A stretch of DNA of 64,000 nt from Gautieria morchelliformis (taxonomy: Eukaryota; Basidiomycota; Agaricomycetes; Gomphales; Gomphaceae): the NCBI GenBank assembly GCA_015179125.1, contig WHVA01000007.1:248001-312000 (forward strand). Reading direction: 5' to 3'. Position 1 is the stretch's first letter. Every line of letters begins with the position of its first letter. The position numbers and the translations under genes were made by a program. Positions 33,857 to 45,419 of the stretch are shown piece by piece. A model generated the notes under the pieces. It searched no databases, was not told the origin of the DNA, and saw only the letters and a list, made by a program, of their open reading frames with translations.

Positions 33857-34463
33857 AGCAGAGTGGGAGAGCAAGTTGCACGCGAGAGAGGAGTCACTTG
33901 CGTATGCCAAACCTGTGACATCACCTCTGAAATTTATTTGAATATAATAATATTTGTCCCCTTGACTGACTAAATAGAGTGTGGCAGGGCTCTAGCTGGT
34001 GCTGAAAATTTGCTTGTTTTTTTTTTTTTTTTTTCGGTTTTTTTTTTTTTGGTATCTATTGAGCTCGTCGCTCATGTAATAATACAGAAAATTTGGTTAA
34101 TCATCACTGTTGTCACCTTCGAGTCAACAAGTCAGTATACTCGCGTAAGAAACGATCGTTGCATCTGCGGTATAGTCAAGACAGCTTGTATAGGTGTGGC
34201 TGGCCGTGGCTAGAGTCAAATACCATGCAACTGTCTCAGTCTACGAGCGGACCAGCCACAAGGACTTTTCTTTCCTTACGACCACCATGTACGTGCACTA
34301 AGAGTCTTCTCTATACTACGCACAAGATACCTCGGCAGCCCCTCTCACCAGGCGTACGATACTATGTTAAATCTCAACTTGATCACGAAAGCGAAGAATA
34401 TTAAGAGGAAGCTGTTGAACACTTACAAGGCATGGAGCTTGCTGTTTCCTGGTAGTAACATGG

Positions 34464-36044
34464 TTGATTTATCCTGTCGTCTGTCTAAAGAGAGATAAAA
34501 GGTTCAATGCATCCCAGAACAACTTCCAGCTCCCCGAGGCGGCTCTTCCAGACCACAATCGCGCCATCACAGGTGTGCTCCCATCAGCGAACGACCTTCT
34601 ACTGAAAGAAACAAACCTCAATGCTACGAAAGACGCTCTCGAGCTAGAGAAGACACTCTTCGATGAGGAGAAATCAGCTTGGACGACAAATACGAATGCT
34701 CAGAAGAAAAAGCAGGCGTTGATCCAGCGAGGAGCAACAATCATGTTCAGGATGCACAGGCTAGAAGCGCAGCAAGAGAGGGAAGCCATGCAAGCCCTTG
34801 AGGACGGGTTGTTGCAAACGGGTCAGCAGGAATTAGATGTTATCAATCGGGAGGAGGTGGCGGTCATAAGCAACTTGTTGGCCACTACTGCTGCCCAGGC
34901 CACCTGTGCTGCTGCATGCCTGGACGCTAAAGCGAGGGCCAACGCAATCAGCGATCGGCTCACCGAGGAACTCGATAAGGTGCACTGTGAGCGACTCCAC
35001 ATCGCATAGTTAACCGAGAAAGTAAATGTCAGATCAGCTGAACTTGATGCTCTCGTGTCCGTCGCCAGGGCTGAACGCACCGAAGCTCGCCAATTCCTCC
35101 AGAGGGCGCAAGCTCATGTGTCTCGCTTCAGCTCAGCGGCTGAGGCGATAGGCCTTGTCCAAGGACAGATTGAATCCCACGCAATACAGGCGCGAGAAGG
35201 GATTTATTTGGTAATGGAGCAGGAACGAAACGATGCATTAGACGAGGCACGGTCTGAGGCCCAGGCAACCTGTGCAGCACTTAGGAATGCACGCACGGCC
35301 TTCGAGAAGCTATGAGAGAGGGAGAAGGCTAACCTGGCTGAGGGGCATGCTCGTGTCGAGCATTCGCGTGCTGTTGTTGAGAAGGAGAAAGACCTTGTGA
35401 AAAAGGAGATGGCGAGGGCCAGGTTACTTTCGATAAAGGCCGAACGGGAGAGGGCAGCATCGGTAGATGCAAAGGAAGTGGCACTGGGCGAGCTGCAAGC
35501 GGCGCGGGTGATGCGGAACGAATCAAGCAGGACATTGCACAAGCTGGTCGTACTGCTCGCGGCCGAGATGGCAATTTCCAAGTCGACATCAGATAACTTG
35601 GTCAAGAACGTGACGTCAACCGTTGAAGATCAGAAGAACGACAAGGTTGATGGCGTGATGTCCAGGTTTATATCTCACATCAGCAACAGGGGGCCTTCAT
35701 TGCAGGCAATCAGCGGCACGACCAGCAGTATCGATGGAATAGAAGGCAGCAGGGCAGGTGGTCTCCAGAAGAGGTGCACATCTCTGGACGAGGGATCGCG
35801 CTCATCAGTCCCATCGGCAATCTCTCAGCCGCATGCCTTCGACTCGCCATGCAGTGAAGCAGAAACCTCCTCGACTAGCAACCTTCCCAACGTTCCCATT
35901 ACTAAACCCATGACTTTGTGCCAGGAGCCCAGTGTAGCCATCGATACAAACTCAATGATACTGATCAGAAAGGGAAATGATTTATCTGCTTCAGTCGGCG
36001 AAAAAACGAAGAGGCTGAAGATCAGTGACAGGGCCTACTCCTAG
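34464..36044 (+). pseudogene. long coiled-coil ORF with two nonsense codons
   Basis: One frame is kept over 527 codons, broken only by TAG at 35007 and TGA at 35313, where CAG and CGA would give a charged helix (IAQLTEKV, KLREREK). Residues ~60-380 are rich in Glu, Ala, Arg and Lys with few Pro, as in a long coiled coil; the C-terminal 130 residues are Ser/Thr/Pro-rich. An intron may precede it (GTAACATGG...CCCAG, to about 34517). I recognise no family. It could be a host coiled-coil protein recently lost, or a sequence still translated in other copies. Confidence 0.55.
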
Positions 36045-39000
36045 GTGCGGTTATAACTTGCAGACGTCTATGGGGATAATATTACTGTAGCTCCACCTAA
36101 TATCAGGCATAAAGGACAGATACTTTACGTACCTACAGCATTGAGAATCACTGGCATATGTTTTGACGCTGTCACAAATATTTCGAACCACACATGACCG
36201 ATCATCTAGTCCCTTCCCTCGTCGAGCAGTGAAAACAGACGAGCTATAAGTATGGGCAGATCCTGTCTTTTAAACGGAAACGTGACAATGGATGTATACC
36301 CTTGAAACTTGTCGACAGACACCAGCACGATCCGAATCGTCCGAGAAGCCTGGAACTACAGCAATGAGAAGAAGGATGGGTAAAGGTGGTTCGTGAAGTT
36401 GAGTCGCCGCTCTAGTTAGTACAGTGCAAGCACATACACCTGTTCGACCTAACGTATAGGTTTGATTTGTAGTTGAACAGCAAGGGTCATAGTACAGTAT
36501 ATTAAAGAGTTAGATCTTTAGGGTCCATCCACCGGCCCGTCGCCGTTTACAGTAACCGGCCAATCAGAGGCTCACATTGCTGCGCGCAACGCATCTCATG
36601 GATATTTGTAGATACAATCTCGAAGGCCACAGTGATAGGTAAGTATATTTCCGCTATGTCTGATATCCAAGCTACTTATTGCAGCTCATTCAGTTGGTAC
36701 TGGAACAATCACTAGGTCGTTCAGCAACACAGGGTAAACCGAACATATGTACTGTGATACATGCGTTGTTCATTAGAATTATCACTGCAAGAATAGTACA
36801 GGAATGCAATACTGTGGCTTGCCAGTCATCCATAAAAATTGAATTTGAGAAGAAATACTGTCCCACACATTGTACAGGCACATAGATTAAACGTCTTCAG
36901 CCGGAGGAGCTGTGCAGTGGAAGCTGGTACTGAACCATGTCACCGAGTTCTGCACATGCTGGTCACTACCGTTCCTGATATGGGAAGCAGTAAGATCAGA
37001 AGCATTTCCCAGGATGGCAGAACGTTCCCCATGACATCTCATTCCATGTTTTGACGGAATGAACTCCTCAAGCTCATAGGATGCTACCTTGGTCCATTTG
37101 GAGCGACGTGGTTTAGATAACGCCGCATGTGCCGTGGCCTTGGACCCTTGATAACAGAGATGTGACGATACAACCGATTCAAGTCCCGCAGTGCATGAAT
37201 TTCGATATCCTAGATCGACGCTTTGAGGGGTGCTTACTGAAAAACCCGGAGGTAAACTTACTTGCCTAGGAAAGTAATTAGGTTCATCGCGGGATGGCAG
37301 TAACGTTGCTCACGTACTCTTTGACTTTAAGCTCGGCATCCTGATGGGCTATGGCAGTCTCTGTGACGTTCTTCTGCAGTATCCTAATGTCCCTTTGTTT
37401 CGCAGCCACTTGGCCGCAGTTTCTCCATATGGTCTGTCCGGCTGCAAGTAATGGCCAGTGTCTCAGCAGCCACTTTGAGCGGTTTGTTCTCCTAGAATTC
37501 AACTTAATTAAGACGTCAGGACCAGTGGAAACAGGAGAACCCACAGGTACTGGGGGCATCATAGTGGCTTCATACGCTGACAGCCACGCAGTAATCTCCG
37601 CCTGTAACTCTGAGAGCACCTCCGCGGAGCAACTTCGATTGTTTACCACCTCGAATAACTTCTTCTCTAGGTCATCTCTGCATCATAGAGCCATTCTAGA
37701 ACAGTAGGGCAGTTCGCGGAATCAGAGGATGTATAATGACGTTCATGGCTCGAGGTGTCGAGTTCAACTTCGTAGCTGAAGGATAGCCACTGAATATCTT
37801 CAGGATGGAATGCGGTATGGACACAATCCAAATGTTCGTCCACACATTCGCGTCAAACAATCGAGACGGAATAGATGGCCTATAGGAGGAGACATTACAG
37901 CAACGCCATGTAAATATGGAACTCACCACAAGGGATGCCATGCGGCCTTCATGCCTCTGCATTGAAGAGCTCTCTACACATTGGACAATGGCCTGTTATG
38001 CTCGCCATGTGCGCACGCAATGGAGACCATCGTGAGCAGGGCTGGGGATATGGAGTCATTCCCACGCTATGAAGGTATGCCACACGAACCTATAGAGAGG
38101 AGCACTCGTGAGAGGGTGTGGGCGAAGTATACACGGCGGCCGAGCAGATAAATATAGGACCGGGCTCTCGGTCAAATGCCATTTTTCCTGATTTATCCGG
38201 GAGATGCGTACGATCGTCTGCAGGCTGAATATATGAATAACCATAATAGGTGTGTCATCAGCATGGAGAATTATGAACTGATTGATACCTTGGATGTTAT
38301 ATAGCCGATGATAAAATGTATGCTGGTCATCACTCTGAAAAATGATGGGGGGTTGATGTGATTTGCGAAATTGTCGCCGAAGTTGTGAAACGACGGTAAA
38401 GTAAAGTGCAGAAAGAAAGAAAAAGGTCTGATCCCACAGATCATAGAGCATTGGAGACTTTCACCATGGAGACCTGGCCACAATGTGTCTTGAATTTGTA
38501 GTGCTATGCATGGGGACCAAGCGCTTTGCTACGTAACCAAGGTAAAGAGTGAGGTAGTTTCTGAAGTCGATATCGTCTGGAAACATGCCACACCCCTTTG
38601 TCACCGTCAAACCTCATTCTATATCGCGTGAATGAGCAGGCCTCGACATTGCCTGTCGGTTGTTGGTAGAGTGTGGTATTCTTGGCAGATGGAAACGTGA
38701 TTGTAGATCGGCCCACCGAAGCCGTGAGAGTGTATGCAAACGAGACTTCAAGCTTGCAAACATGTGGAATACGGACTGATGAAATGCTCAAAAAACATGA
38801 ACACATGGTGATATCTGGCTTCGTCAAGTGGCGCCATCCCACATCCCACACCCCGGTGACGATGAGTAGAATGGTCGCGATTTGAAAGGTTCCATCCAGG
38901 GTGCGTGGCGAATCAGGACATGACGATCAGTCTTATTGATCGACAAGATGTTAGCAACTTGGGGTTATGGCAGGGAAGGTTCGGTAGAGTTCTTAGAACG
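36045..39000. other. no confident gene; scattered short frames
   Basis: Minus-strand frames at 37284-37649 and 37696-37962 could be exons of an unknown gene, and 38504-38851 (minus) is another, but none shows a motif I know. No large repeat was seen. Confidence 0.4.
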
Positions 39001-39442
39001 CTAGAATTAAATTCACTCTCTCAGTGAATTTATTGTCACTGTTATATTAATACAATACCTCGAATTAAATTCACTACATGATTTTCAGTCAACATGTTAT
39101 GAAAATATAAAGAAGACTACTCGCCTCTCTCAGTGAATTTATTGTCACTGAGAGAGGAGCACTATCCTGTCTCAGAAGGCATATACGTGCACCCGGCCCT
39201 TTAGTGCTCAAGAGCTCACGCGTCGAAGTCATTTCAAACTCTGCTGGGTGCAGCCGCTTGTGAAAATAGAGATAACAAAATGAAATGGAGAGGTAGGGAG
39301 TGACTGGAAAATTTCGAAAATAATCAGAAAAGTGAATGCATGGTACAAGAACAATGTGAGAAGAGATTGAAACACCATACTACAAATCGAACATATTATG
39401 CTTGATTTTGGTGCAGGAGCATAAATACACCCAACACAAGAA
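39001..39442 (+). repeat. structured interspersed repeat, copy B
   Basis: Matches copy A at 15451-15890. The hairpins are AAATTCACT-CTCTC-AGTGAATTT near 39011 and the 13-bp stem at 39124-39157. The GC-rich segment at 39187-39255 is bounded by TGCACCC and GGGTGCA, a perfect 7-bp pairing. Non-coding. Confidence 0.75.
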
Positions 39443-40829
39443 ACAAATAAATTGTTACGTGGTGAATACCGAATATCGGTACATAATTGATCTTGGTCAC
39501 CTCAACGCTGTTATGGTAAGTGGCAGCTGAGTGCAACCAGGGTGTCCCTTGGCCCTAAAAACAAGGAAAGATGATGTGAGAATATGACAGTAAGAAAAAA
39601 CTAACATAGAATTCATTAAGCGCGGCAACGATCTGACTATCTCTGCATTCCTGGGGGTGGTGGAGAACTCAAAAGTTTCAAGAAAGGCTGTAAGTACTGC
39701 TTGCATCTCAAGCATCCTGCACAGTCATGAGCACAAAGAACTTGGGAAAGAATAATAATAACCACACACAAAGCGCCATCTGGAACGCGCCATTATTACG
39801 CGGAATGGTACACAATCCAGAGGTCACACACGCTATGCATTTACATATCCCGCTGCTAAACGTCACACTAAATGAGCAGAGTTAGCCGCTATACATGCAG
39901 GGAACAGCCAATTCTTACAGGTTAGCTACCACGCCAAGGCCTGTTTTCTGCTTGGTCTCGACACCATCTATGAAGCGCTCAGGTCTCCACAGCTTGGCAT
40001 CCTCACCCCAGACAGATGACAGTCTAAGCCAATATTGAATAAGACACTGGATACATAAATGTGGCACTCACCTGTTGTACGCTCCGATGGATATCAATAC
40101 TCTGACCCATACTCATTGCCAAGCCAGGGCAATGTGCGTATGCCAGCCTCCCCAAGCTTCTGCTGACCAGCCCGCACATGGCCCACACACTCGACAAATC
40201 AACTATGCCCAGTCCTACCCCACCCCATGCCACCCGCATCTTGTCATGCAGGGTGGTTCTGTTTCTGACCGGAGAGTTGATATGAATTGGACGGTGACAC
40301 GGATGGGCCGTCGACCCCAATCCCCCTGAGCTCATCATTGACCTACGCTACCGGGAAGGGAAGGGCCAGGAGAGATGGTGGTCCCGCCTGTGGAATACTT
40401 GGAAACGATGTCTCGGTGGATGTTGGTGGCAGCTGTGTTTGTTGGGACGACAAGCATTGAGAGGGGGGTGATGTCAGGGTTCACGCATTTCCTTCCACAA
40501 GTTTCTATTTCCTTCCATGAGTTTCCGTCACCTTCCGTCAGTTTCTATAACCTTCCATCACATTCCATCACATGTCACATTCCGTCACATTCCGTGACCT
40601 TCCATCACTTTCCGTAACCTTCTATAAGTTTCCGTCTCCCCTATTATGTAAGCCTTGCCAGCGCTATAAGACTGTAGCCCGTGTGGTGGCGTTTCCTCAG
40701 CTTGATCTCTGAGGATACCCACTACACAGGCAAGTCCCCATGTATCTATTGTTGGTAGAGTTATAACCTGAGGATACCCACTACACAGTTGGTCATTGTC
40801 CTAGTATCGGCTCTTATCTCCGAGTATCT
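39443..40829. other. no gene seen; short-period repeats
   Basis: Contains a ~10-bp TTCCGTCACC-like repeat (40490-40640) and a ~20-bp direct repeat GAGGATACCCACTACACAG at about 40708 and 40771. The end adjoins the CxC gene remnant, whose upstream exons may lie here but were not recognised. Confidence 0.5.
40490..40640 (+). repeat. ~10-bp tandem repeat, TTCCGTCAC type
   Basis: More than ten imperfect units alternate TTCCGTCA, TTCCATCA and TTTCTATAA. Confidence 0.8.
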
Positions 40830-41892
40830 TTGGTTGTGGCTTCGTCATTAGTGTTGCCCTCACAGACACCCGTGCTGCGTGGGGCATTCCATTGCAAGAA
40901 CCCACTACCGAACAACCATTCACTCTATTGCAACGAACATCAACACTTGAACAATACGTGTGCTGTTGTCACGTGCAGCAAGCAAGTTGTCACCGGCTAT
41001 AAAACCTGCGCAAATCCTGATCATCGGTCATGTGAGGAGTACTATCAACTCATGGGCAAGGCGATGTTTCAACTCAAGCAGCGTCTTGAGCAAACGAAAG
41101 CCAGTCAGCCAACCTCAGCTATTCTTCAGGGCACAGACATGGATGTTGCGCCTGAGGACGATGGCGAAGAATCTGCAGCGGGGCAGTTACTACACAACGA
41201 GTCGGTGATTGTGTCGAAGGATGGAGAGGTCGAGGCAGACACAGTAGACAGCGATGCTGTTTGTCCAAGTAATCCAGAGGATGGGAATCGTAAGGTGCGT
41301 GCTCGATTTGGTCGGAAAAGGACGCACAACGAGGAATTGTGTGTCACATCCTGTGGGGTTATCTTGGGCAGGGAGACATTTTTCGGTTCCGAGGGGTCAA
41401 AGGCTGTTCAAGTGAGTAATATGCTTAACAAGATCATACTGTCGCTAATTATCCCTAGGCTTTCTGGCATAAACTATTTCCAACACAGAACTCGCTACCA
41501 GAGGTTATCTGGATGGACATGAATTGCATCAACTCGGCATCGCTTGCAGCTCAAGGGGACACGTACTTCAAGCGGTGCGCACTACCTGTCGATGTGTTCC
41601 ATTACCAGTGCAAGCACAAGAAGACTGACACCTGGTGCACTCAGCATTGCAACCCTTTACTCTGGCCTGAGTTACGCACCTCGGAGGGTGGATGGCGCTT
41701 CAATTCATCTGCGGCCGAGCAGGCGAATGCATGGTTTGGTGGATTCCTCTCGATGTGCAGGGAGATGAGGGTTGAGCGTTTCAATTTTTTCTCGATGAGA
41801 TGATACGCAGGCGAAACATTGTTTTGGTTCAGGAGCTTAAGAAGAGGGGTGAGGCACCGTACAATATACCGCAAGAGGTCTTACTTTCATAG
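40830..41892 (+). pseudogene. KDZ-transposase-associated CxC cysteine-cluster protein
   Basis: The first exon has a Cys/His cluster (FHCKNPL, YCNEHQHLNNTC, CSKQVVTGYKTC) and the block RKRTHNEEL. A GTGAGT...CCCTAG intron ends at 41458. The second exon has VDVFHYQCKHKKTDTWC and FNSSAAEQANAWFGGF. This order matches the C-terminal part of CxC5/CxC6-type proteins linked to KDZ (Kyakuja-Dileera-Zisupton) transposases in mushrooms. The expected end FFLDEMIRRRN is present but out of frame: one T is missing from the run at 41789-41794, so translation would stop at 41803. The 5' part of the gene is absent. Confidence 0.75.
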
Positions 41893-42160
41893 ACAATGTA
41901 AACGCGATCCTGAAGATTTCTATGCGTTATTTCACTTCAAAAGCATTCTGGATACATGACCATGATGCAGCAAGAGGAAAAGTTAAGGTCTAGCAGTGAG
42001 AGTTCAAGCACGTGATGAATAATGAGACAATTGCGAGTGCGTGACAGCAATGAGCACAATGACTAAGAGAATGGACAGCGAGTGGGTAGCGATGATGAAG
42101 AAATGATCTAGAAGTGCAGCAATAAAAAGAATGCAAATGCAGGGTCAGCAGGAATATGTA

Positions 42161-43253
42161 TCAGTCAATAATAATGAGCTCATCTCCGTCCTCAGTAAGT
42201 TCGGTGTCGTAGATAGGAGGGGTCCTGTCCCTCACAACGCAGTACTCTTCTTCCTCTTCTTCAACCCAGTTTTGCTTGGAGCTTGTCTTCTTTTCACCAG
42301 CCATGATGCCCTTTCCTTTCTTTCGACTCGGGCTGGTTTCCAGTCCATGATCGAAATCAGCACGTGACTGCATCATACGTTCATATTCAATATCAATGTC
42401 TTCATGGGCTGTTCCTGTAACAAGCGGCAAATACACGCCGCCCCACATGCAGCTGTCATACGCGATGTGATGGGCCTCCAGGCGAGTGCATTTTTCCCTA
42501 CGTAGGATTAGTTCGATCACGATCTTGGGTACCAAGACCAGGCGCAGGTATTCTACACGCGTAAGTGATTTGATAGTGTCTGGCAGTCGGCTGTCGGATG
42601 GAAATAGTGCATCAAGCATGTCAAAAATAATATTGAACCCTTGTTCTCCAAAGCTAGCCATACTATCAGGTATAGATTTGACAATGTTGAAGAGATAAAC
42701 TTACTATCCAGTGCTCCGTAGCCATGTCCTACGTCCTAGGTAAGATATCATTGGTGCCGGCCATTCTAGAAGCTCTGCCTCCCCCCTCTTTATGGCCTCG
42801 GCCATTAGGCGTAAACATGGAGAAAAACCCCGGGTATCTTGAAGGCTTCACCAAGATGTGGCCAACAACAATCAATGTGTCCTGGATCAGGTGCGAAGTC
42901 ATGACGATGAAAGAGTATTGTGCCTCTCTAATGGTACATGCACCTGCACACGATCAATGCATAGCAGCTTGCAGTGCTCCTTGAGGCGCTTCTTGCTAGG
43001 TGCGTTCCCCTCTTCGTACCACTCAAAGATCTCGAGAATTTTTTGCAGTCGGGAACGTTTCACAACGGGAAGATTGGTGTCGCACACCGGACATGTGTCT
43101 GGAACTACTTTGTTGTAGCAGAGTAGGAATAATATAATGTGAGTGCTTACCACTGCGGCCATTCTTATTCTCACTGGCCCTTCGACTTTGTTCGTCCGCG
43201 CTCCATACAATCTCTTCGCGGTCTTCCTTATCTGAGTTGATTACAGTATCTAG
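42161..43253 (-). pseudogene. RTC4-like domain protein remnant
   Basis: From high to low coordinates: an exon ending GRS; a GTAAGC...AAGTAG intron; an exon with CPVCDTNLP and HCKLLCIDR; and, after an intron ending ACCTGATAG, an exon with FNIIFDMLDALFPSDSRLP and EYLRLVLVPKIVIELILRRE. The paired CPxC and C...H block followed by the LFP...EYxxxVLVP block is the layout of RTC4-like domains, which are expanded in Agaricomycetes. The region between those exons and the 5' end do not join cleanly in frame, so I call it a remnant; an undetected intron could change that. Function in these fungi is unknown. Confidence 0.45.
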
Positions 43254-43345
43254 ACTGTGTAGAACATTTGAGTCAGAATAATATGAAGGAGATAGAACAA
43301 GTACCTTAAATTTTGTCTTGAAGCAGATGAGGCAAGCATATCCAA

Positions 43346-45103
43346 TCATTTCGCTGCACGAAGCTTTGTTCCTAATGCCAGTGTCTCGAAGTACACCCAT
43401 CTGGCTGCATGCACACGACCCAGTTCAATAAACTTGTCCAGTAATTCTTTATTGGTAGCCTTAATGTTCTCGAGAAATGAAAGCTTCAGCCGAAGGGTCT
43501 CACATACACATGGGACTCCAAAAATTGAGAGGAATACCTCTGGCTGAGTCTCGTCACCTCTCATTCGCCTCTCATATATTCGAAGCCCTTCAACGATGTC
43601 CACCACAAAGAACTCAGATGGCCACCTGAGCCGGCCAAAATTTTCTGGGATATTAGAGTATCCCGACTGGAAATCAGCAGGCCGAAGGGATGGTGACAAT
43701 GATATTGAAGCCGGTGCGGCCCTGCTGGGAGTGGAGCCACTATATGTAGTGCTTGGTTCGCAGGGATTTGATTCTGAGCTAGATTCAGGCATCGCTTCAT
43801 AGGGTGTGCAAGATCGAGCAGATGTAGAGGGCAGGGATACCAATGAACTGTGGGATGAAGATTCAAACTCTTTTTTCGCAGATTTGGATGGTGGGGAGGT
43901 TATTTGTTTGCTCTTTCGCTTCAATACATTCCCTTTCGTCGAATTTGGACGTGGCTGACCATTGATCTCCTTGGCAATACCTAGACAAGAGCTCTCACTG
44001 AGGTTGCGGGTACGATAGAGAAGTCGTTGTCCTGCAATGACTTCCCATCGGTTGTGTGATTGGTGGAGCCGCCATTCACCTCCTACCCAGGCCCAGAACG
44101 TTGACGTGGTTTGGATATCGAGCACCTCCAGGAGATTAAACCACGTTGATACATGGTCATCGCTTGCCATATATGGTGTTGTAAGAATGATGCTGACCAC
44201 GATCGGAGGTGTGTCAGCCTAGAAGCTCATTAGTTAATGGTATTTGATGTAATATTGGAATACATACCTCAGAATACCATACCAGGTTATGAGACTGTTT
44301 GAGCAGCGACTGGTGAAGCTGCAGTTGCCGCTCATATAATAGCCTTCCATCTCGTACCTTGAGCGCAAGGTCACGTTCTTGTTCCCAAGCAGGCGGCACC
44401 ACGTTCGCCAGGGACACTGTTGCGTGTGGAGTGAGGGGTTGCTGAGCCGGATATGGCTGCTGGTCTGGGATGAGATGCTGAGGGTAATGCGGGAGTGGTT
44501 GCTGCTGTGGCAGTGGTTGCTGCTGTAAACTCGCACCAGTTGGGACTCGTTCGTCGCTTGGGTGAAGCTGGTGTTTATGTTCACTGCATAATTTACGAGC
44601 CGGATCGTTTGCTGTGGCTTTCTGACAACATTTTTTGCAAAGTCCACTCACACACGTTCTATTTCCGCGTAACCAACAGGTAGGACAATTGGTGCCGGGT
44701 ATGTAAGGAGGTTGAGGGGCTGCTAGATGAGGCTGGATCTGCTGGGGAATAGGAACAGGAATGACCGGAATGACCGGTTGCTGTGGCTGTTGTAGTAAGG
44801 GTGCCATGCAATGGTGAACAAAAACAATGTGGCAAGTTGAGCACTGCGAGGCAAAATATGTTGGCATTTGAGGCAATGAATATTTCAGCTTACCTGCTGA
44901 CAAGCCTTCCCCGTATTTCCACGCTTGGAGTTCTTAGCGATGAACGGTACGTCGTACTCACCAGAACAGCCTGGTTTCACACAGATGGTCTTTGCTGCTA
45001 TTCGGCGAAGTGGGTGTTCTGACGGCAGCTGTCGTTGATCTCTGAGAAGAATGGACGGTTGGACTTCAGGGTCAACTTGCATGCAGAATAACGAGGCTGT
45101 CAA
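43346..45103 (-). CDS. three-exon Agaricomycete gene, Cys-rich, apparently intact
   Basis: The model joins 45103-44894, 44843-44268 and 44218-43346; all introns are ~50 nt, GT-AG and phase 0, giving 552 codons. Exon 1 carries CVKPGCSGEYDVPF. Exon 2 has CSTCHIVFVHHC and CPTCWLRGNRTC with CKKCC, likely zinc-binding, then a Gln/Pro-rich linker. Exon 3 has a Ser/Pro-rich stretch and a C-terminal block WPSEFFVVDIVEGLRI ... FLSIFGVPC ... ATNKELLDKFIELGR. The last block resembles a large family of unnamed mushroom proteins, as I remember it. No in-frame stop or frameshift was needed. Biochemical function unknown; a DNA- or chromatin-related role would be a guess. Confidence 0.65.
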
Positions 45104-45419
45104 GCAATGAAAAAAAAAGATATATTGGGAATCCTAATACGGCTATATTGTGGACGTGTTGTGGGTACGTTAGTGGCATTGTGGTGGATATGTGGTGTTG
45201 TGGCTATGGGTCCATTAGGGTTATGTGTCAGCAGACCAGTCCGACGGACCTGTCAGCTGACTATCTCCCAGCGGCCGGGGTTTCCTGGAAGTGTCTCGTG
45301 TTGCCATACCACACAACAAGATGGCGCTGGAGCTACAGGATTATGTAATGAATTAGTCGGTGGCGCCCAGTTCTGCTAGATATCCCTTTCCTCCATCGGT
45401 CACCTTCCAAAATTCAACC

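Noticed and set aside
39187-39255. tRNA- or SINE-head-like fold closed by TGCACCC/GGGTGCA
   Set aside because: The span between the 7-bp arms is too short for a tRNA, and A and B boxes do not match; kept only as an unnamed structured segment.
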